Notes under the pieces: generated by a model
Seen by the model: only the letters and a program-made list of their open reading frames with translations
Told to the model about the DNA's origin: nothing
The model's database searches: none
Source of the DNA: Icerya purchasi
Taxonomy: Eukaryota; Arthropoda; Insecta; Hemiptera; Monophlebidae
NCBI GenBank assembly: GCA_039619475.1
Contig: CM077116.1
Location: 383,990,760-384,054,759 of the forward strand
Length of the DNA: 64,000 bases
Direction: 5' to 3'
Program-made: the position numbers and the translations under genes
In this document: piece by piece, positions 53,455 through 64,000 of the stretch
How the letters are laid out: every line of letters starts with the position of its first letter
How positions within the stretch are numbered: position 1 is the first letter of the stretch

Positions 53455-55845
53455 AAAAAAAATTAATTTTCCACGTGCAAAATTGAAGTTTTCTTTTCCA
53501 AAATACTCAATACTGTAAAAATGCAAAATTTTAAATTCGCCTTGTTTTACCTTAAAAAGAGAATTCAGTTAATTTTTATATATAAAAAATAATATACAAA
53601 TTCGTTAATAAAATTATATACTTTTTCTCTACAAAACTTTCTATTTTTTCTTAATAAACTAGATGCTACATAAAATGAATATTTCTAGAAATTTTCTACG
53701 ATAAATCTAATTTATGGTGTTAAAAAAAAAAGTAAACGAGTCCTTTAAAGTACGTATTGAAGAGTAAATAAACATTCGACAAATCGATTAATAACAATTC
53801 TCTATCGAAATATATTCATACCCATACACAATCGTTGTAAATTTGTTTAGGTCTTTTACCGATTACAGCGTCGAATATTTTTACGTACAAAGTACAAAAT
53901 ATACAATGTCATGTTTTTTTGTTTTTTTTATGGGCGCGTCAGCGACATTGACCCAACAATAACAGAAATTAGGGAAAGGGTTAAATAAAGAGACGATTAG
54001 AAATAGAGCTCATGTTCCAACAGTTTCTTCTCCAAATTTATATTTATTAATATACTAAAAGTAATAAAGGACGATGATGACCGAAGTAGGTTACGTAGGA
54101 GCGCATTTTGAATTTTCGAATCGCGGAGACTAAAAATGGCAATTGTTGTGTGCAGTTGAAACGGCCGGATCATTGTTAACTTCTAAATTGTCTCGTAGAA
54201 ATTCTAATAATTCTATTCCGTGTACCGAAGAAAAGCCAATAAGATTCGAGTCACTATTTTTTGTGAATTCGATACATTTTTGTTCAGTAAATAACGAAGT
54301 GTGTTATTGTTTTCTGTTTACATTGAAAAAATGCTAATTAATTTATGGTTCGTGTAGAAAATTTTTAATTGTGCCATACCTAAGAGAAACTTCCATTACA
54401 TAGAAAAAATAAATGTCTCGTAAACATTTAAAAGCCAAGAACGCTAGAGGGTTTTCTGAAAAATGATGGACATCGGTTAGCTCCCGATTAGTTGCAATTT
54501 AAAAAATTCGCTATAAAATGTCGTGACATTTCTTCGTCACCCTATTTCTTCCTCGCTCTTTTCCTTAACGGACAATATTAAATTAAAATAGATTTTGTGG
54601 CATTTCAATAGGTTGTGCCCAGCCATAAGATCGGTGTCAAAAAATGAAAATTATTATTACAAATCACGAAACGGAATGAAAACAAAATTCAATTAGAATA
54701 GCGGCGAGGCAAAATCTAACATTTTCACAAAAGTAAATGTAAGATACTTTTATCGATTTTAATTTCCTCGAAATTCCAGTATCAATTTATCCGCGAGACG
54801 AAGCAAACGATTAAAACTATTTTTAATGATAGCTTTTCACGCATGCGTGCGCAACTTTTAACAATTCCGGACTATGCAAAAACGACTTTCACATTTATTG
54901 CGACAATTGCATTTAGGTCAAATGCACACATAACTAGCGGCTAGTATAACTAGTATTCCGAGCAATTATCCGTCTAATATTTATAAGTGCTCTAGCATTA
55001 GTCCGATTAATTAAAACGACGAATTTCGTGTAATTCCATACTTCGCGGATGATAGTGATGCGATATCTTTCTCGTTGTTGTCGTTCATGTACGCAATCGA
55101 ATTCAATCGAGCCCCTCCTGTTACCTTTATTATTATTATTAAACTTGAAGCATCACAATTTTCTCGTTAAAGATAAAATATAAACAATTTTAAGCGAAAT
55201 TAAAGTAGCCGCCGAAGTAATTCTATTCATTTCTTTGAAATTGTTAGTTTTATATCTCATCCATTTTATTCATCGACTCACGCAGTCCATTAAACTCTGT
55301 CGTTTAGAAAATAATTTTCGATTAAACCAGTAAATTAACATCTCCTCTGTTCAAGGCTTAGAATCGACAGGCTGATGATATTTATTTGTTTTTGATAAAA
55401 TACTACCTAATGCTGCTTTTTATCGGAAATTTCCTTGAGACCGGAATAAAAAATTTATAATTAAAGAGAATAAACAACGGTGCTTTGTAGTATTTAATAA
55501 TAGAAATTTTTACAAAATTTCTAAGCTTCCGATATTTATATTTAGTATAAACAGTTTACCGTCCGGTAATCACTGATGGAATTAATACACTTTCTTATTA
55601 TGCATTACAGAATTTCAATGTAGCTTCTAGTGCGTAATTTTATTTCGAAGGATAAAGAGTTCGCATCCATTTTGGATTAGCTGCAGTTTGCAACAATGCG
55701 CACCACTAACGGAAAACCATATTGGCAAGAGAGGGGGCAACAGTAACGTCTGTATGCGTAATTTATTAATGATTAGCTGATAGCTTATAATTGAGTAAGA
55801 TTTACGATATTAAAAAAAGTAGTAAGTTTAATATTAAGCTTCTGG
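53455..55845. other. AT-rich, apparently non-repetitive sequence
   Basis: No gene, splice-site pair or repeat could be supported on either strand. Confidence 0.45.
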
Positions 55846-55849
55846 CTAT

Positions 55850-56710
55850 TTCCTATCAAGGCTGTACTCGAAATTTCCATACGTTTTTAAAATATTGCTT
55901 GCGTTTTAGATGAATTTATATTAATTTGCCCCGTATATTAGAGTACAGTCAAAAATATGTGTCGAAGCCACCTGTGTAATTACTTACTACTATGTTCTGC
56001 ACGACTTACAATAAAATGCTACGTCATCAGCATATAAAGCAAAAGATTGATGCTTGAGATATCCGATGAATTATTAAGAAACAGTGTAAAAAGAATGAGC
56101 TCAGTGCCCTACTACTAATGGGGGTATTTTTTTTACATAAATTCGAAAGTGTTTATAGTAGCCATTATCTCTAATCCTGAATAGCATTTCCGGAATTATT
56201 CATTTTCCATCGTGCCAACTGGTATCTATTCACTAGGCCAAAAATTACTGAATCGGTTTATTGAATGCTCTCAGTTACAGATTCAGTTATTCCGACTATT
56301 TAACGAATGACCGAAATACAAACTAGGCACTTGGAATAATATTATTTATGTTCGAATAATCTTACAGTTCTTTTTAATCAATGCTCTACCATCTGTTATG
56401 CTCATATAGCATAGAACGATAGCCAGGTCTTGTTCAAAGCATCTTTTCAATTACTTTAGTTAGCTTCCATGCGCCACGATTAATTATATTATTAATTTCA
56501 ACGATAACTTTTTGTTTTCAAGATGTTTTTTTTTTTTTTTTTTTTTTTTTTGAAGACAATAGTAATAATGTTATCGTTACCGGTATAGACTTACATGCAC
56601 TTACCGGTATTAAGCTGTTTAATGTAATTACGAATTTCTTTAGACATAGTTTCACCTACGTTGGTGTTATTCTTTAAAAAAACTGAAATGGTATAGTTAA
56701 TTTTATTATT
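55850..56710 (-). pseudogene. Jockey-like LINE reverse transcriptase, heavily decayed
   Basis: Minus-strand fragments in several frames: KEIRNYIKQLNTGKC (like the T..EV...IK.L...KSPGPD entry, near 56620), KAVVEINNIINIIVAHGS (near 56480), TSWHDG (like VWHDGL, near 56225), LYADDVAFYC (catalytic YADD, near 56030) and INSSKTQAI (near 55910). The order and spacing match a reverse transcriptase core. A run of about 30 T on the plus strand (56525-56552) interrupts it. Frameshifts and stops throughout; one of the oldest LINE relics in the window. Confidence 0.62.
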
Positions 56711-56714
56711 CCGC

Positions 56715-59425
56715 TGGCAATACAAGTAGCTCAGCCTTACGTTAGTCCTCATATTAACAATCAAAATCAGGGTTAAAGAGTGAAGAAATTAGACTGTATT
56801 GTACAGTGTACCGTTTAGGGACTCCCTAAAGACTATATTGCCTTTTGTATTAAGAGAGAAAAGAAACCCGGTAAAGTGAATTTCTTATATTACTGATCGA
56901 CTGAAGCACCAGTTCAGAGACATGTAAGATAATAAGTTAACATTATTACTGAGAGTTCCTTTGATATAAGTTCTGATGACTATTTGAATGGTATTAAGTG
57001 CAGGTGTTCTTCAAAAGTGGATGTAAGTTTTAAAAGGTACAGATGGTATAGCATCATTAATTAGCCTGGTGAAAAAGACCAGAGTGTCAATATTCGAGGA
57101 GTTCATTATAGAACCGTTAAATTAAAAGTTATTTAAAATATATTGCTTAAAATAATCGCACTGACTCGGTTGTAATCGAAATAAGATATATTTAAAATAT
57201 ATCGTCGATTATCCTTAATATCGTGGTCTGAAGATAGATAGTTTAAGACGAACAGAGGGTTGGGAGGAGAGAGTAAGAATTAAATTTTTCGCAATAAAAA
57301 TAGCTAAATCACTGGGCCTTATAACTGCAATACAGATACGAAAAATAAATTTGTTCCTTCGAAGCAAGAATTTATATGTTTTACGTATAAATTAAACAAT
57401 ACGCGTTATTAGCTGAATTATTAGAAAAGTAATTGCAAATTTTATTTCCGCAGTTAACATCTCCTGTTGGGAGTGCACGCTTTCGTAATCTTGTTAAATG
57501 TAGGGTACCGCCGGAAAACTTATACATTAACCTAGGTGGTTTATAAACTGTACACATTAATATGCTGTTACATGCGATGTGAATTTGAATTGGTATACAA
57601 TTTCATGGAACGAGAGTGTAAAAATGGTATTTAATCCCATCTACCAACTATCTTGCGAGAAATACCATTTCTATACGGTAAGCGGTAAATGTATGTTAGC
57701 AGATATTATCAAGTCTGGCTTCTGACAAGGAAGCCGTGTGTATTTTATTGGTAATTTTAAAGAATACAGAACTCATCGCACAAAAACGTTGATACTAATT
57801 TGATAATGTCCAACTAGTGACGACTTTAGCGCAAGTTCGTATTATGCTGCATTTTTAACAACGAAATTGTGAACAAAAAATTTTCTAAAATATCGACCAT
57901 CCATCGTTTCCTTTTTTTACAATTCCGATACAAAAATGAAAATAAACGGCCACAGGCGCATAAATAAAATCCAACTATCATTCTTAAATAAAAAAAAAAC
58001 AGTCACACAAGAATCTCAATTATGATGTACATCTTCGCAGCAATACAACTGTCTCAGGAGCACAAACTATTAGAGACAGATTTAATAGCTTTCCATATTA
58101 TTCAAGATTAAGTTGTTAACCTTTTCGTTTACAATGTTACCAATTGGTAATATTCATTTTAATTTCCTGTAGTACGCGACTTTTATAGTATTATACATCG
58201 TAACATTATGTTACCAATTGGTCACAACCTATATGTCAAAAAATAAAGGTCGGAGATGGGGCTCATATATGCGCAAAACATTATTTACATGTCCCCAGGC
58301 ATTAAAATTGTTTTGTAAAATTTTTTTTTGAAACAAAGGAAAACATGTGTGAACGAAAGAGTTTTAAAAGTTCATCAGAGGGCCTCGAGAAAAACTGGAA
58401 AACTGTTCAACTTCATTTTCGTCGTTAATTTAATTTAATTTAATTAACGAAATCCAAGTAGTTCTAAACACAACAGTATAATAGCATTTCGACCACCGAA
58501 TGACGAGAATAAATTATCGTCGATAAATTTTAAAAAAACACGCTCAGCCCCTCCTGCTATTTTTTTTTTTTTGTTTTCTTTATATTTACATTTAATAAAT
58601 AAAGCGATCAAAAACGAACTGAGAAATAACAAAAAAAAAGAACTGTTAATATATTTTAAATGAAGTTCTCGGTATAAACGTAACTTGAACCAGTTTTTTT
58701 AATACGTTTCAGATGGTTTCGCATTAAAAAAAAAAAAAAATTCTTGTAAGTATCGAGAGAAAAAATCCTTCGACTCGGTAATATAATGATAAAATGACGA
58801 TGTTATCCGCAATATTATGAAAATTTTCTGCGCGTTTTACGGGAATAAAAAAAATTTACAAGACCTCTTTGATTCCTTTATCCCTACTTATCATACTCAG
58901 ATCGGAACTTTTTTGATTGCAGAAAGCACATTTACAATGAATCTGATTGTCAAATAAAAAAAAAAAAACGGAAAGAGCAACGTTTTATTTATTTATTAAA
59001 AGTACACCTTTTTCACCTCGTCCTAGTCTGAAACAGTACCGGTGTGTAAACAAACAAAAGAAAAATAGCAATTTATGTTTTACTGAGAAAGACAATTGTG
59101 AACACGCCTTGGCATTCCCGATAGATTGATTAATCGAAGGAAATTAAAAGTAAACATGAAACATTTTTCGAATATTTCAGTGATAGTAAGCAATGGTCTA
59201 ACTGAAGCGCGATAATTTACACAGTATATAAATGACTACATCGATACGCGTTTTATTTTTCGCAGCTAAAATGGAGGAATGATTACACTGAATTGCAAGT
59301 TACACACGTCACGGGCAAATTCCGGAAATTTAATACTTTTAATGTTCGATAAGTTTACATTTACATAAAACAACAGGAATTAAATAAGTATTCTCTGTTT
59401 TCCATTAGGGTTATATGTCCTGAAA
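56715..59425. other. AT-rich sequence, nothing recognised
   Basis: Contains the palindrome TTACCAATTGGTAA (58138-58151) with a related TTACCAATTGGTCA at 58211-58224, and a CGTTAATTTAATTTAATTTA, ATTAACG palindrome near 58423-58449. No coding feature. Confidence 0.45.
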
Positions 59426-59990
59426 TAGTCTTTTCCCCGTTCATTCTGCACATATTGATTTGCTTCAAGTTCCTAGTCATGTGGCCATAGGGGATAACGA
59501 AATGGCATACTCTCTACCTCGTTTTGCTGCATTTTTACTAAAATTCCTAATCTGCTATTTTCATATAAAAAGTTACATGCCGAACGTTGGTCGGATATCC
59601 ACGCTCCATCATTTTCCAGCACTCTCTCTATCTATCTGCTCGTTCAACCTAGGCATCCATCTTACCGCTGGTTCCATAACTATCCGTTGCTCCGTCGCTC
59701 TCCTATCACCTCCATTATTTGCTTGCTTTTCAACCATATTCTATTATCTTCCTCTCGGTTTCGTCTCGAATACCTTCTCCGAATAGCCCTCTTTTCATGC
59801 AAGAGATGAAGCCTCCGGTGATTCCAATCATGAAGTTTTTAAGTACTCATCCCTTTACATACCGAACACTCTATTCTGTATTGCTACTTGCTATCGCGTT
59901 CCGCACAGTGCTTCATACATTTTATCTTTGCTTACTCCCTTCATTCCAGCTTTCAGCATATTTATGCTATCAATCTTCGACATGACCTCT
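59425..59990 (+). pseudogene. LINE RNase H / C-terminal fragment
   Basis: The plus strand at 59463 reads QVPSHVAIGDNEMAYSLPRF. This is the last RNase H motif of I/Jockey-type elements (usual form W.PSH.GI.GNE.AD.LA.). The following S/L/F-rich frames resemble the degenerate downstream region seen at 63.0-63.9 kb. Only the one motif is firm. Confidence 0.5.
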
Positions 59991-59994
59991 AATT

Positions 59995-60950
59995 GACTCA
60001 TTCCCTTCTACAATGCTTCTCTGGTTGGTGGTCCTTCGCTGACGTATCAAAATGAAAAAAAAAAAGAAAAAAAATCAACTCGAAAAAGCGTGCACGTTTT
60101 ATTATTTTCAGATGTAGTCGTTTCTTACGGGGGGGGGGGGGATTGAAAAAAAAAAATAATGACCTGTAAATACAGATAACGAAAGTAAATTATCAATGAT
60201 TCGAAATATAATTTTATAGTTTTATAATAACTTGTAAACGGGTAGTGAGTGTAAAAACAAAACGTTACGCAGAAGTTAGCACAAAATGCAGAAATTGTTA
60301 TAATTTTCATTCGGGTGTACTTATGTTAGGTTTTTTTAAACTAAAATCAAACATGTTTAATGTATTTTTCCTATCATAGGAAAAGCAACGAATTAGTTAT
60401 ATGTAAAAATAACCTTACCTGCCAAGCTCATATTGAGAACAAGAAACAATCTAATGTCTTAGTTTCTTTCGGAGACGATGAACTATCCCACGCATGTTTG
60501 CGTGATGAACAATAATTGTCCTAAACAATGGTCAGACGAAGACAAATAATGCGAATTCGAACGGAAATTACAGCGAACGATACGAAAATTTTCGTTTCAA
60601 TATAATCATTGCTAAACAAGTCGCGAATTTCGCAACAACGTAATAACCCGTTTTTTTTTTTTTTCGTTTATATTTTTACTTTTTTAACTTTCCGTAAAAA
60701 TTTCTCAATATTATTTAACTAATTTGCACTATGTATAATTTTCCGGATTACTATCTTTTGTTTTATTATAAATGGATTTGTCAACGAGGACATTAGTCTG
60801 AGAAATGGGAAGAAGGAGAAAATAAAGTTGTATTCTTAAATGTAATCTTTTTGGATCATAAATGAAAAACAAAAAAAAAAAAAAAAAAGGAGCTAAAGGA
60901 TATCTTTTTTTAACCGACTGGAAATCGCTCAATTTTTTTACAGCAAATTT
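59995..60950. other. AT-rich sequence with homopolymer runs, nothing recognised
   Basis: G12 at 60130-60141 is followed closely by a poly(A) run; further A and T runs lie at 60650-60664 and 60869-60889. TTTTTTAACCGACTGG near 60906 hints at another module A end but is too short to call. Confidence 0.4.
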
Positions 60951-60952
60951 TG

Positions 60953-61013
60953 TTTAAGAGTCCATTTTGTATAAAATAAAGGTTATTTTTTTTATACAAA
61001 ATGGACTCTTAAA
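60953..61013. repeat. perfect 24-bp hairpin with 13-base loop
   Basis: TTTAAGAGTCCATTTTGTAT followed by AAAA (60953-60976) is exactly complementary to TTTTATACAAAATGGACTCTTAAA (60990-61013). The loop is TAAAGGTTATTTT. It is a possible minimal MITE, foldback end or small-RNA hairpin; nothing further identifies it. Confidence 0.8.
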
Positions 61014-61282
61014 ATAAAATATAATAAAAACGTTCAATTTGCTAAAAGTCGCATATTAAAACATTGCAGTAAGAACATTCACAAAAACAACGAAGAAATG
61101 AATTCCTCGGAACAGCTTTTTTTTTTCTTTTTTTTTTTAAATGGCACAGACGGGGTTAATTCATAATTTTTTCAGGCTTCTCTGCTACTTACTAATAGTA
61201 AAACGTCTCCTATTTTTTTTTTTTTTTTTTTTGGCTTAGCCTTCGCCATTTAACTAGTTTTATCTTTTACTTAACCCTTTTC

Positions 61283-62225
61283 AAGGGTTTTACCGCTTTG
61301 AGGTTGGCAACTGGAGCTTTCCGAACCTTCCCGATACCGAGTCTACTATGTGATTCAGCGGAGTAGCCATTGCATTTGCAACGAACCTATCTAATCGTGC
61401 TGGCTTTCAGCATCATAAGAAGCACAGAGCCAAACTCTCCGGATGATACCACTGAGAACCAGAACGGAACAACAATTGATCACGTTATGTCCATTCTACA
61501 TCAGCTAAACATCCAAATTGCAGTACTGGTCTGGGACGCGATATCTCCTATACCACCAAGGTGCAACCGAGCCCAGCGCGGCATACAGAGCTTTGAAAAT
61601 GCGGAAAGCTCCGTTAAAACGATTAACAAACGTGCGTCAACTTCAAACGTAACGGTACCGTTTACCGACTTTAAACATCAGCTTAAATGCCATTTTAACA
61701 ACATCTGGAACAGCGATTGGCAAAAGTTACCAACAGGAAATAAATTACGCTCCATAAAATCGTCCACGAAACCATGGCTTTCCTCAAGCCGAGAAAGCAG
61801 AAAACAGGAGGTAACGTTATGCAGACTGCAACTTATGTACCACTCGCCTTACACACTCATACCTGTTAGATAACGAACCTGCGCCCCGGTGCCAGACATG
61901 TGATTGCTAATTAACCGTCGAACACCTACTGATTAAATGTCCAGTTTATGAATATTATCGGAAACAACATGGAATACCATCGAATTTAAAGGTTTTGCTG
62001 TGCGACGAAGAAACCGTGCTTAACCAACTATTTCAGTTTCTAAATTTTTCTAATTTCTTAAAGTTGTTATAATTTTGCTAATCCTTGTTAATTTCTCTTT
62101 ATTTTCCTCCTTTTTTCCTTTCTTTCAACTTTCATAATTTTGTAATTTCTTGCCGTGTCTCTAGCCTAAGTTGCTGTATACGGCACGTAAAATAAGTAAA
62201 TAAATAAATAAAAAAAAAAAAAAAA
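61283..62225 (+). pseudogene. I-group LINE with RNase H, 3' end with A-rich tail
   Basis: Plus-strand relic of a LINE polyprotein C-terminus. Segments are ALRLATGAFRTFPIPSLLCD, SAE, stop, PLHLQRTYLIVL (61290-61400: the thumb region TGA.RT.P...L..E....PL..RR), then VPFTDFKHQLKCHFNNIWNS, DWQKLPTGNKLRSIKSSTKP and SSSRESRKQEVTLCRLQL (61650-61840: the segment after RNase H). It ends with a zinc-like CDC...LTVEHLLIKCPVYE (to 61960). The 167-codon frame at 61370-61873 is its longest open piece. RNase H proper seems deleted. The trailer ends TAAGTAAATAAATAAATAAA and poly(A) at 62192-62225, marking the true 3' end. Confidence 0.8.
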
Positions 62226-62299
62226 TGTTTTTTTACAAAACTTTCTTATTTATTATTTCTATATTTTTATCTTATGGTATTCTATAAATTTATACATAC

Positions 62300-62850
62300 T
62301 AGTGCAGCTAAATTCGACTACTGAAACTGGAAAGGTATACAGCTCTGAACGGGATTTCTGTTCTAAATGTGTCCCTACCCGGCTCGTAAACTTTACATTG
62401 CCAAATAAAATGATCCATATTGTATCCTCTGTTCTACAATTATTCCGATCCAGAATAGCTTTATTTCTGTATAGTCACCATCAGACACTAGTGCTGTACT
62501 CAGCTTGTGAGCATCGGCGCCTACCCATTCATACATTTCAGCTGTACAGATTTATAGGTAGTTTTACTAGGCAATTGTTACGTGTAACGCCAATGTATAA
62601 GACTACACTTGCAACTGATACTGTGATTGTTTGATTTATCGATATGCAAATGCAGTCCCCCGTGTGTGTCTGCTGTCTACTAACTAGCACGCACATGACG
62701 GTATACGCGTAGTGGGTTGCTATTACCTTCCGCGTGACCATTAGCGGTTATTTTATTTAATTTTTCGTAATAATAATTTCTGTCGTAATCGAACCCTTAG
62801 ACTTCCGAAACGGAAGCCAAGCGCTCTAGCAAATAGTCACGATAGACTTC
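62300..62850 (-). repeat. tRNA-headed SINE-like repeat, copy 2
   Basis: On the minus strand a tRNA-like head has an A-box-like GCTAGAGCGCTTGG (plus 62817-62830), a stem CTTCCGTTTCGGAAG and a B-box-like GGTTCGATTAC (plus 62784-62794), the arrangement of an internal RNA polymerase III promoter. The body (62680 down to 62516) matches 17455-17630. It is probably a tRNA-derived SINE; a decayed tRNA gene next to an unrelated repeat is the alternative. Confidence 0.5.
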
Positions 62851-62959
62851 CTTATTTCTCTTCCAGTTTTTCCTATTTCCTTCATCCTGTTAAATGTCCT
62901 CTTTAACCAATCTGTTCTAAATCTGTTGTTCAACATTTAGTCAGAATTGAATTTTCCAA

Positions 62960-63875
62960 TGCTTTGAGTTCTTCCTTCCCTGCAGACACTGCTATCTATA
63001 CTGACAACTCTAAAAGGCCAAAAGGGAGTTGGGGTTCTCTGCTGGTTTTGTCCTATCTTGAATTATTCTGAATCTTTTAAACTTCTCTCCTTTTGTTCAA
63101 TTTTCTGTACAGAATCTATTGCTATTCTCCTCATCTTCTCTTCACTCGTTACTGCTCATAGTCTCGAAGTCAAAAAGTGTTCTGCAAAGTATCACATCTT
63201 CTTTCTCTTCTCTCTCTTCTCCGATTATGTAGTAACTCTTATACGCTTCCTCTTCATGACCTTTTACTCCTTCGCTCGACCAAGGTCGATCTTCTGCGAA
63301 TTTCATTTAGGTACTAAGCGCAATGAATTGTATTCATCTGGCCCATTCTTCCGTTTCCAATGGCAGACTTCAGGGACATTTTCAGCTCATAACACTGCTC
63401 TTCTTTCCTCAACTGGCACAGTCATTCCAGACCATGACTCAGCTTCTATTTTTCTTCACTTTCTAATTCTGGCTCCTTATACCTCTCTATTCGACCACCT
63501 CTTCCTCTCCAGTCGAGATTTTCTAGATGCTTGCTCTTTCTTAAATGTTCTACAACCTCGACTATTTATCGCCTTCACTTTAATCATAGTTTCCTTCCTG
63601 CATCATTTTCTCGGTTTTCATCTGCATCCACTCCATTTTGTACTCTTCTTATCACTTCCAGATATTTTCTTTGTGACCTTGATGTCATATTTTATTTGAA
63701 TGTTCAATCTTTTCTGTTGAACAATCGTCTTTCTATTCTTCTTTACTAAAACTCGGCATCCGTACTTCCCTTACCTCATATTTTCTTTCATTTTCTTTCG
63801 ATATTCTCGCTCTCGAATTTTTTTTATCACCTATCCTTCAACGCTTAAGAGTACAACTTTATTTCCTTCTTCTTC
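62960..63875 (+). pseudogene. LINE RNase H and C-terminal zinc region, decayed
   Basis: ADTAIYTDNSKRPKGSWG (62980-63040) is the first RNase H motif (usual form D..IYTDGSK...GVG). IFCTESIAIL (63100) resembles the SIF.AE..AIL box, and the region IFCEFHLGTKRNE (63290) the W.PSH.G..GNE box. In the third frame, TIYRLHFNHSFLPASFSRFS, SASTPFCTLLITSRY, FLCDLDVIFY (63560-63690) matches the RLR..H...P.H..R....P.C.C....DL.HI C-terminus. Pyrimidine-rich, many frame changes. Another I-group relic, distinct from the one at 61.3 kb. The 213-codon frame at 63058-63699 is only partly in the true frame. Confidence 0.6.
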
Positions 63876-64000
63876 CCGTTTCTTAAGTTAATGTCCTCAT
63901 TGACAAACTCATTAAATAGAAGGAAAAAATACTTTTATTTTGGAAATTAACCGGGATCTATAAAATTTGCCCCGCATTTAGTAGTGATTTCCCTTATACA

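Noticed and set aside
62770..62850. A functional tRNA gene
   Set aside because: A- and B-box-like motifs are present, but the acceptor stem and a proper anticodon loop with U33 could not be drawn; better explained as a SINE head.
63058..63699. 213-codon, membrane-protein-like plus-strand frame
   Set aside because: Hydrophobicity comes from pyrimidine-rich DNA. RNase H and C-terminal LINE motifs switch between frames in the same interval, so it is a decayed LINE and not a membrane protein.

Overview
The window is AT-rich eukaryotic nuclear DNA dominated by transposable elements (TEs). The mix of TEs points to an arthropod, most likely an insect: mariner, hAT, Helitron, several non-LTR retrotransposon clades, foldback/MITE repeats, and a dispersed repeat starting with an AACCGACTTCAAAAAA-type end. 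A hemipteran is a guess from the style of the LINE and Helitron fragments. The order cannot be fixed from the sequence alone. No prokaryotic gene organisation, complete tRNA, rRNA or CRISPR array was seen.

The one good host-gene candidate lies on the minus strand between about 16.2 and 3.5 kb. Three small exons with consensus splice sites, all in phase 0, join into one reading frame. The frame opens with a signal peptide, and a weaker fourth exon would supply a stop and is followed by a poly(A) signal. Its introns hold a Jockey-type LINE relic (10.25-11.99 kb), a Helitron-derived fusion ORF with a CRE-bearing minisatellite (6.4-7.9 kb) and a small foldback repeat.

Region by region: 0.1-1.1 kb, a broken mariner transposase; 3.4-16.3 kb, the host gene and its intronic TEs; 17.4-19.8 kb, a SINE-like repeat, an internally deleted Helitron with recognisable ends, and an R1-type LINE tail; 21.6-22.8 kb, a decayed hAT element with an 8-bp target duplication; 23.7-25.0 kb, LINE fragments; 27.6-28.1 kb, a 155-bp tandem array; 32.3-37.8 kb, a nested pile of at least three LINEs; 37.9-39.5 kb, a modular foldback palindrome; 41.2-43.2 kb, a non-autonomous hAT copy containing an inverted pair of Helitron fragments; 43.7-48.5 kb, a second copy of the same hAT family. 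This second copy contains a foldback array, and that array in turn contains a 5'-truncated Jockey LINE whose 887-codon endonuclease/reverse-transcriptase frame is still open. From 48.5 to 64 kb the sequence is mostly unrecognised AT-rich DNA with scattered LINE relics (55.9-56.7, 59.4-60.0, 61.3-62.2, 63.0-63.9 kb), a piggyBac-like MITE and a second SINE-like copy.

TE boundaries supported by target-site duplications (21.6, 35.9, 41.2, 43.7 and 45.2 kb) let several insertions be ordered in time. The intact Jockey LINE is the last event in its stack. Family assignments come from recalled protein motifs and were not checked against a database.
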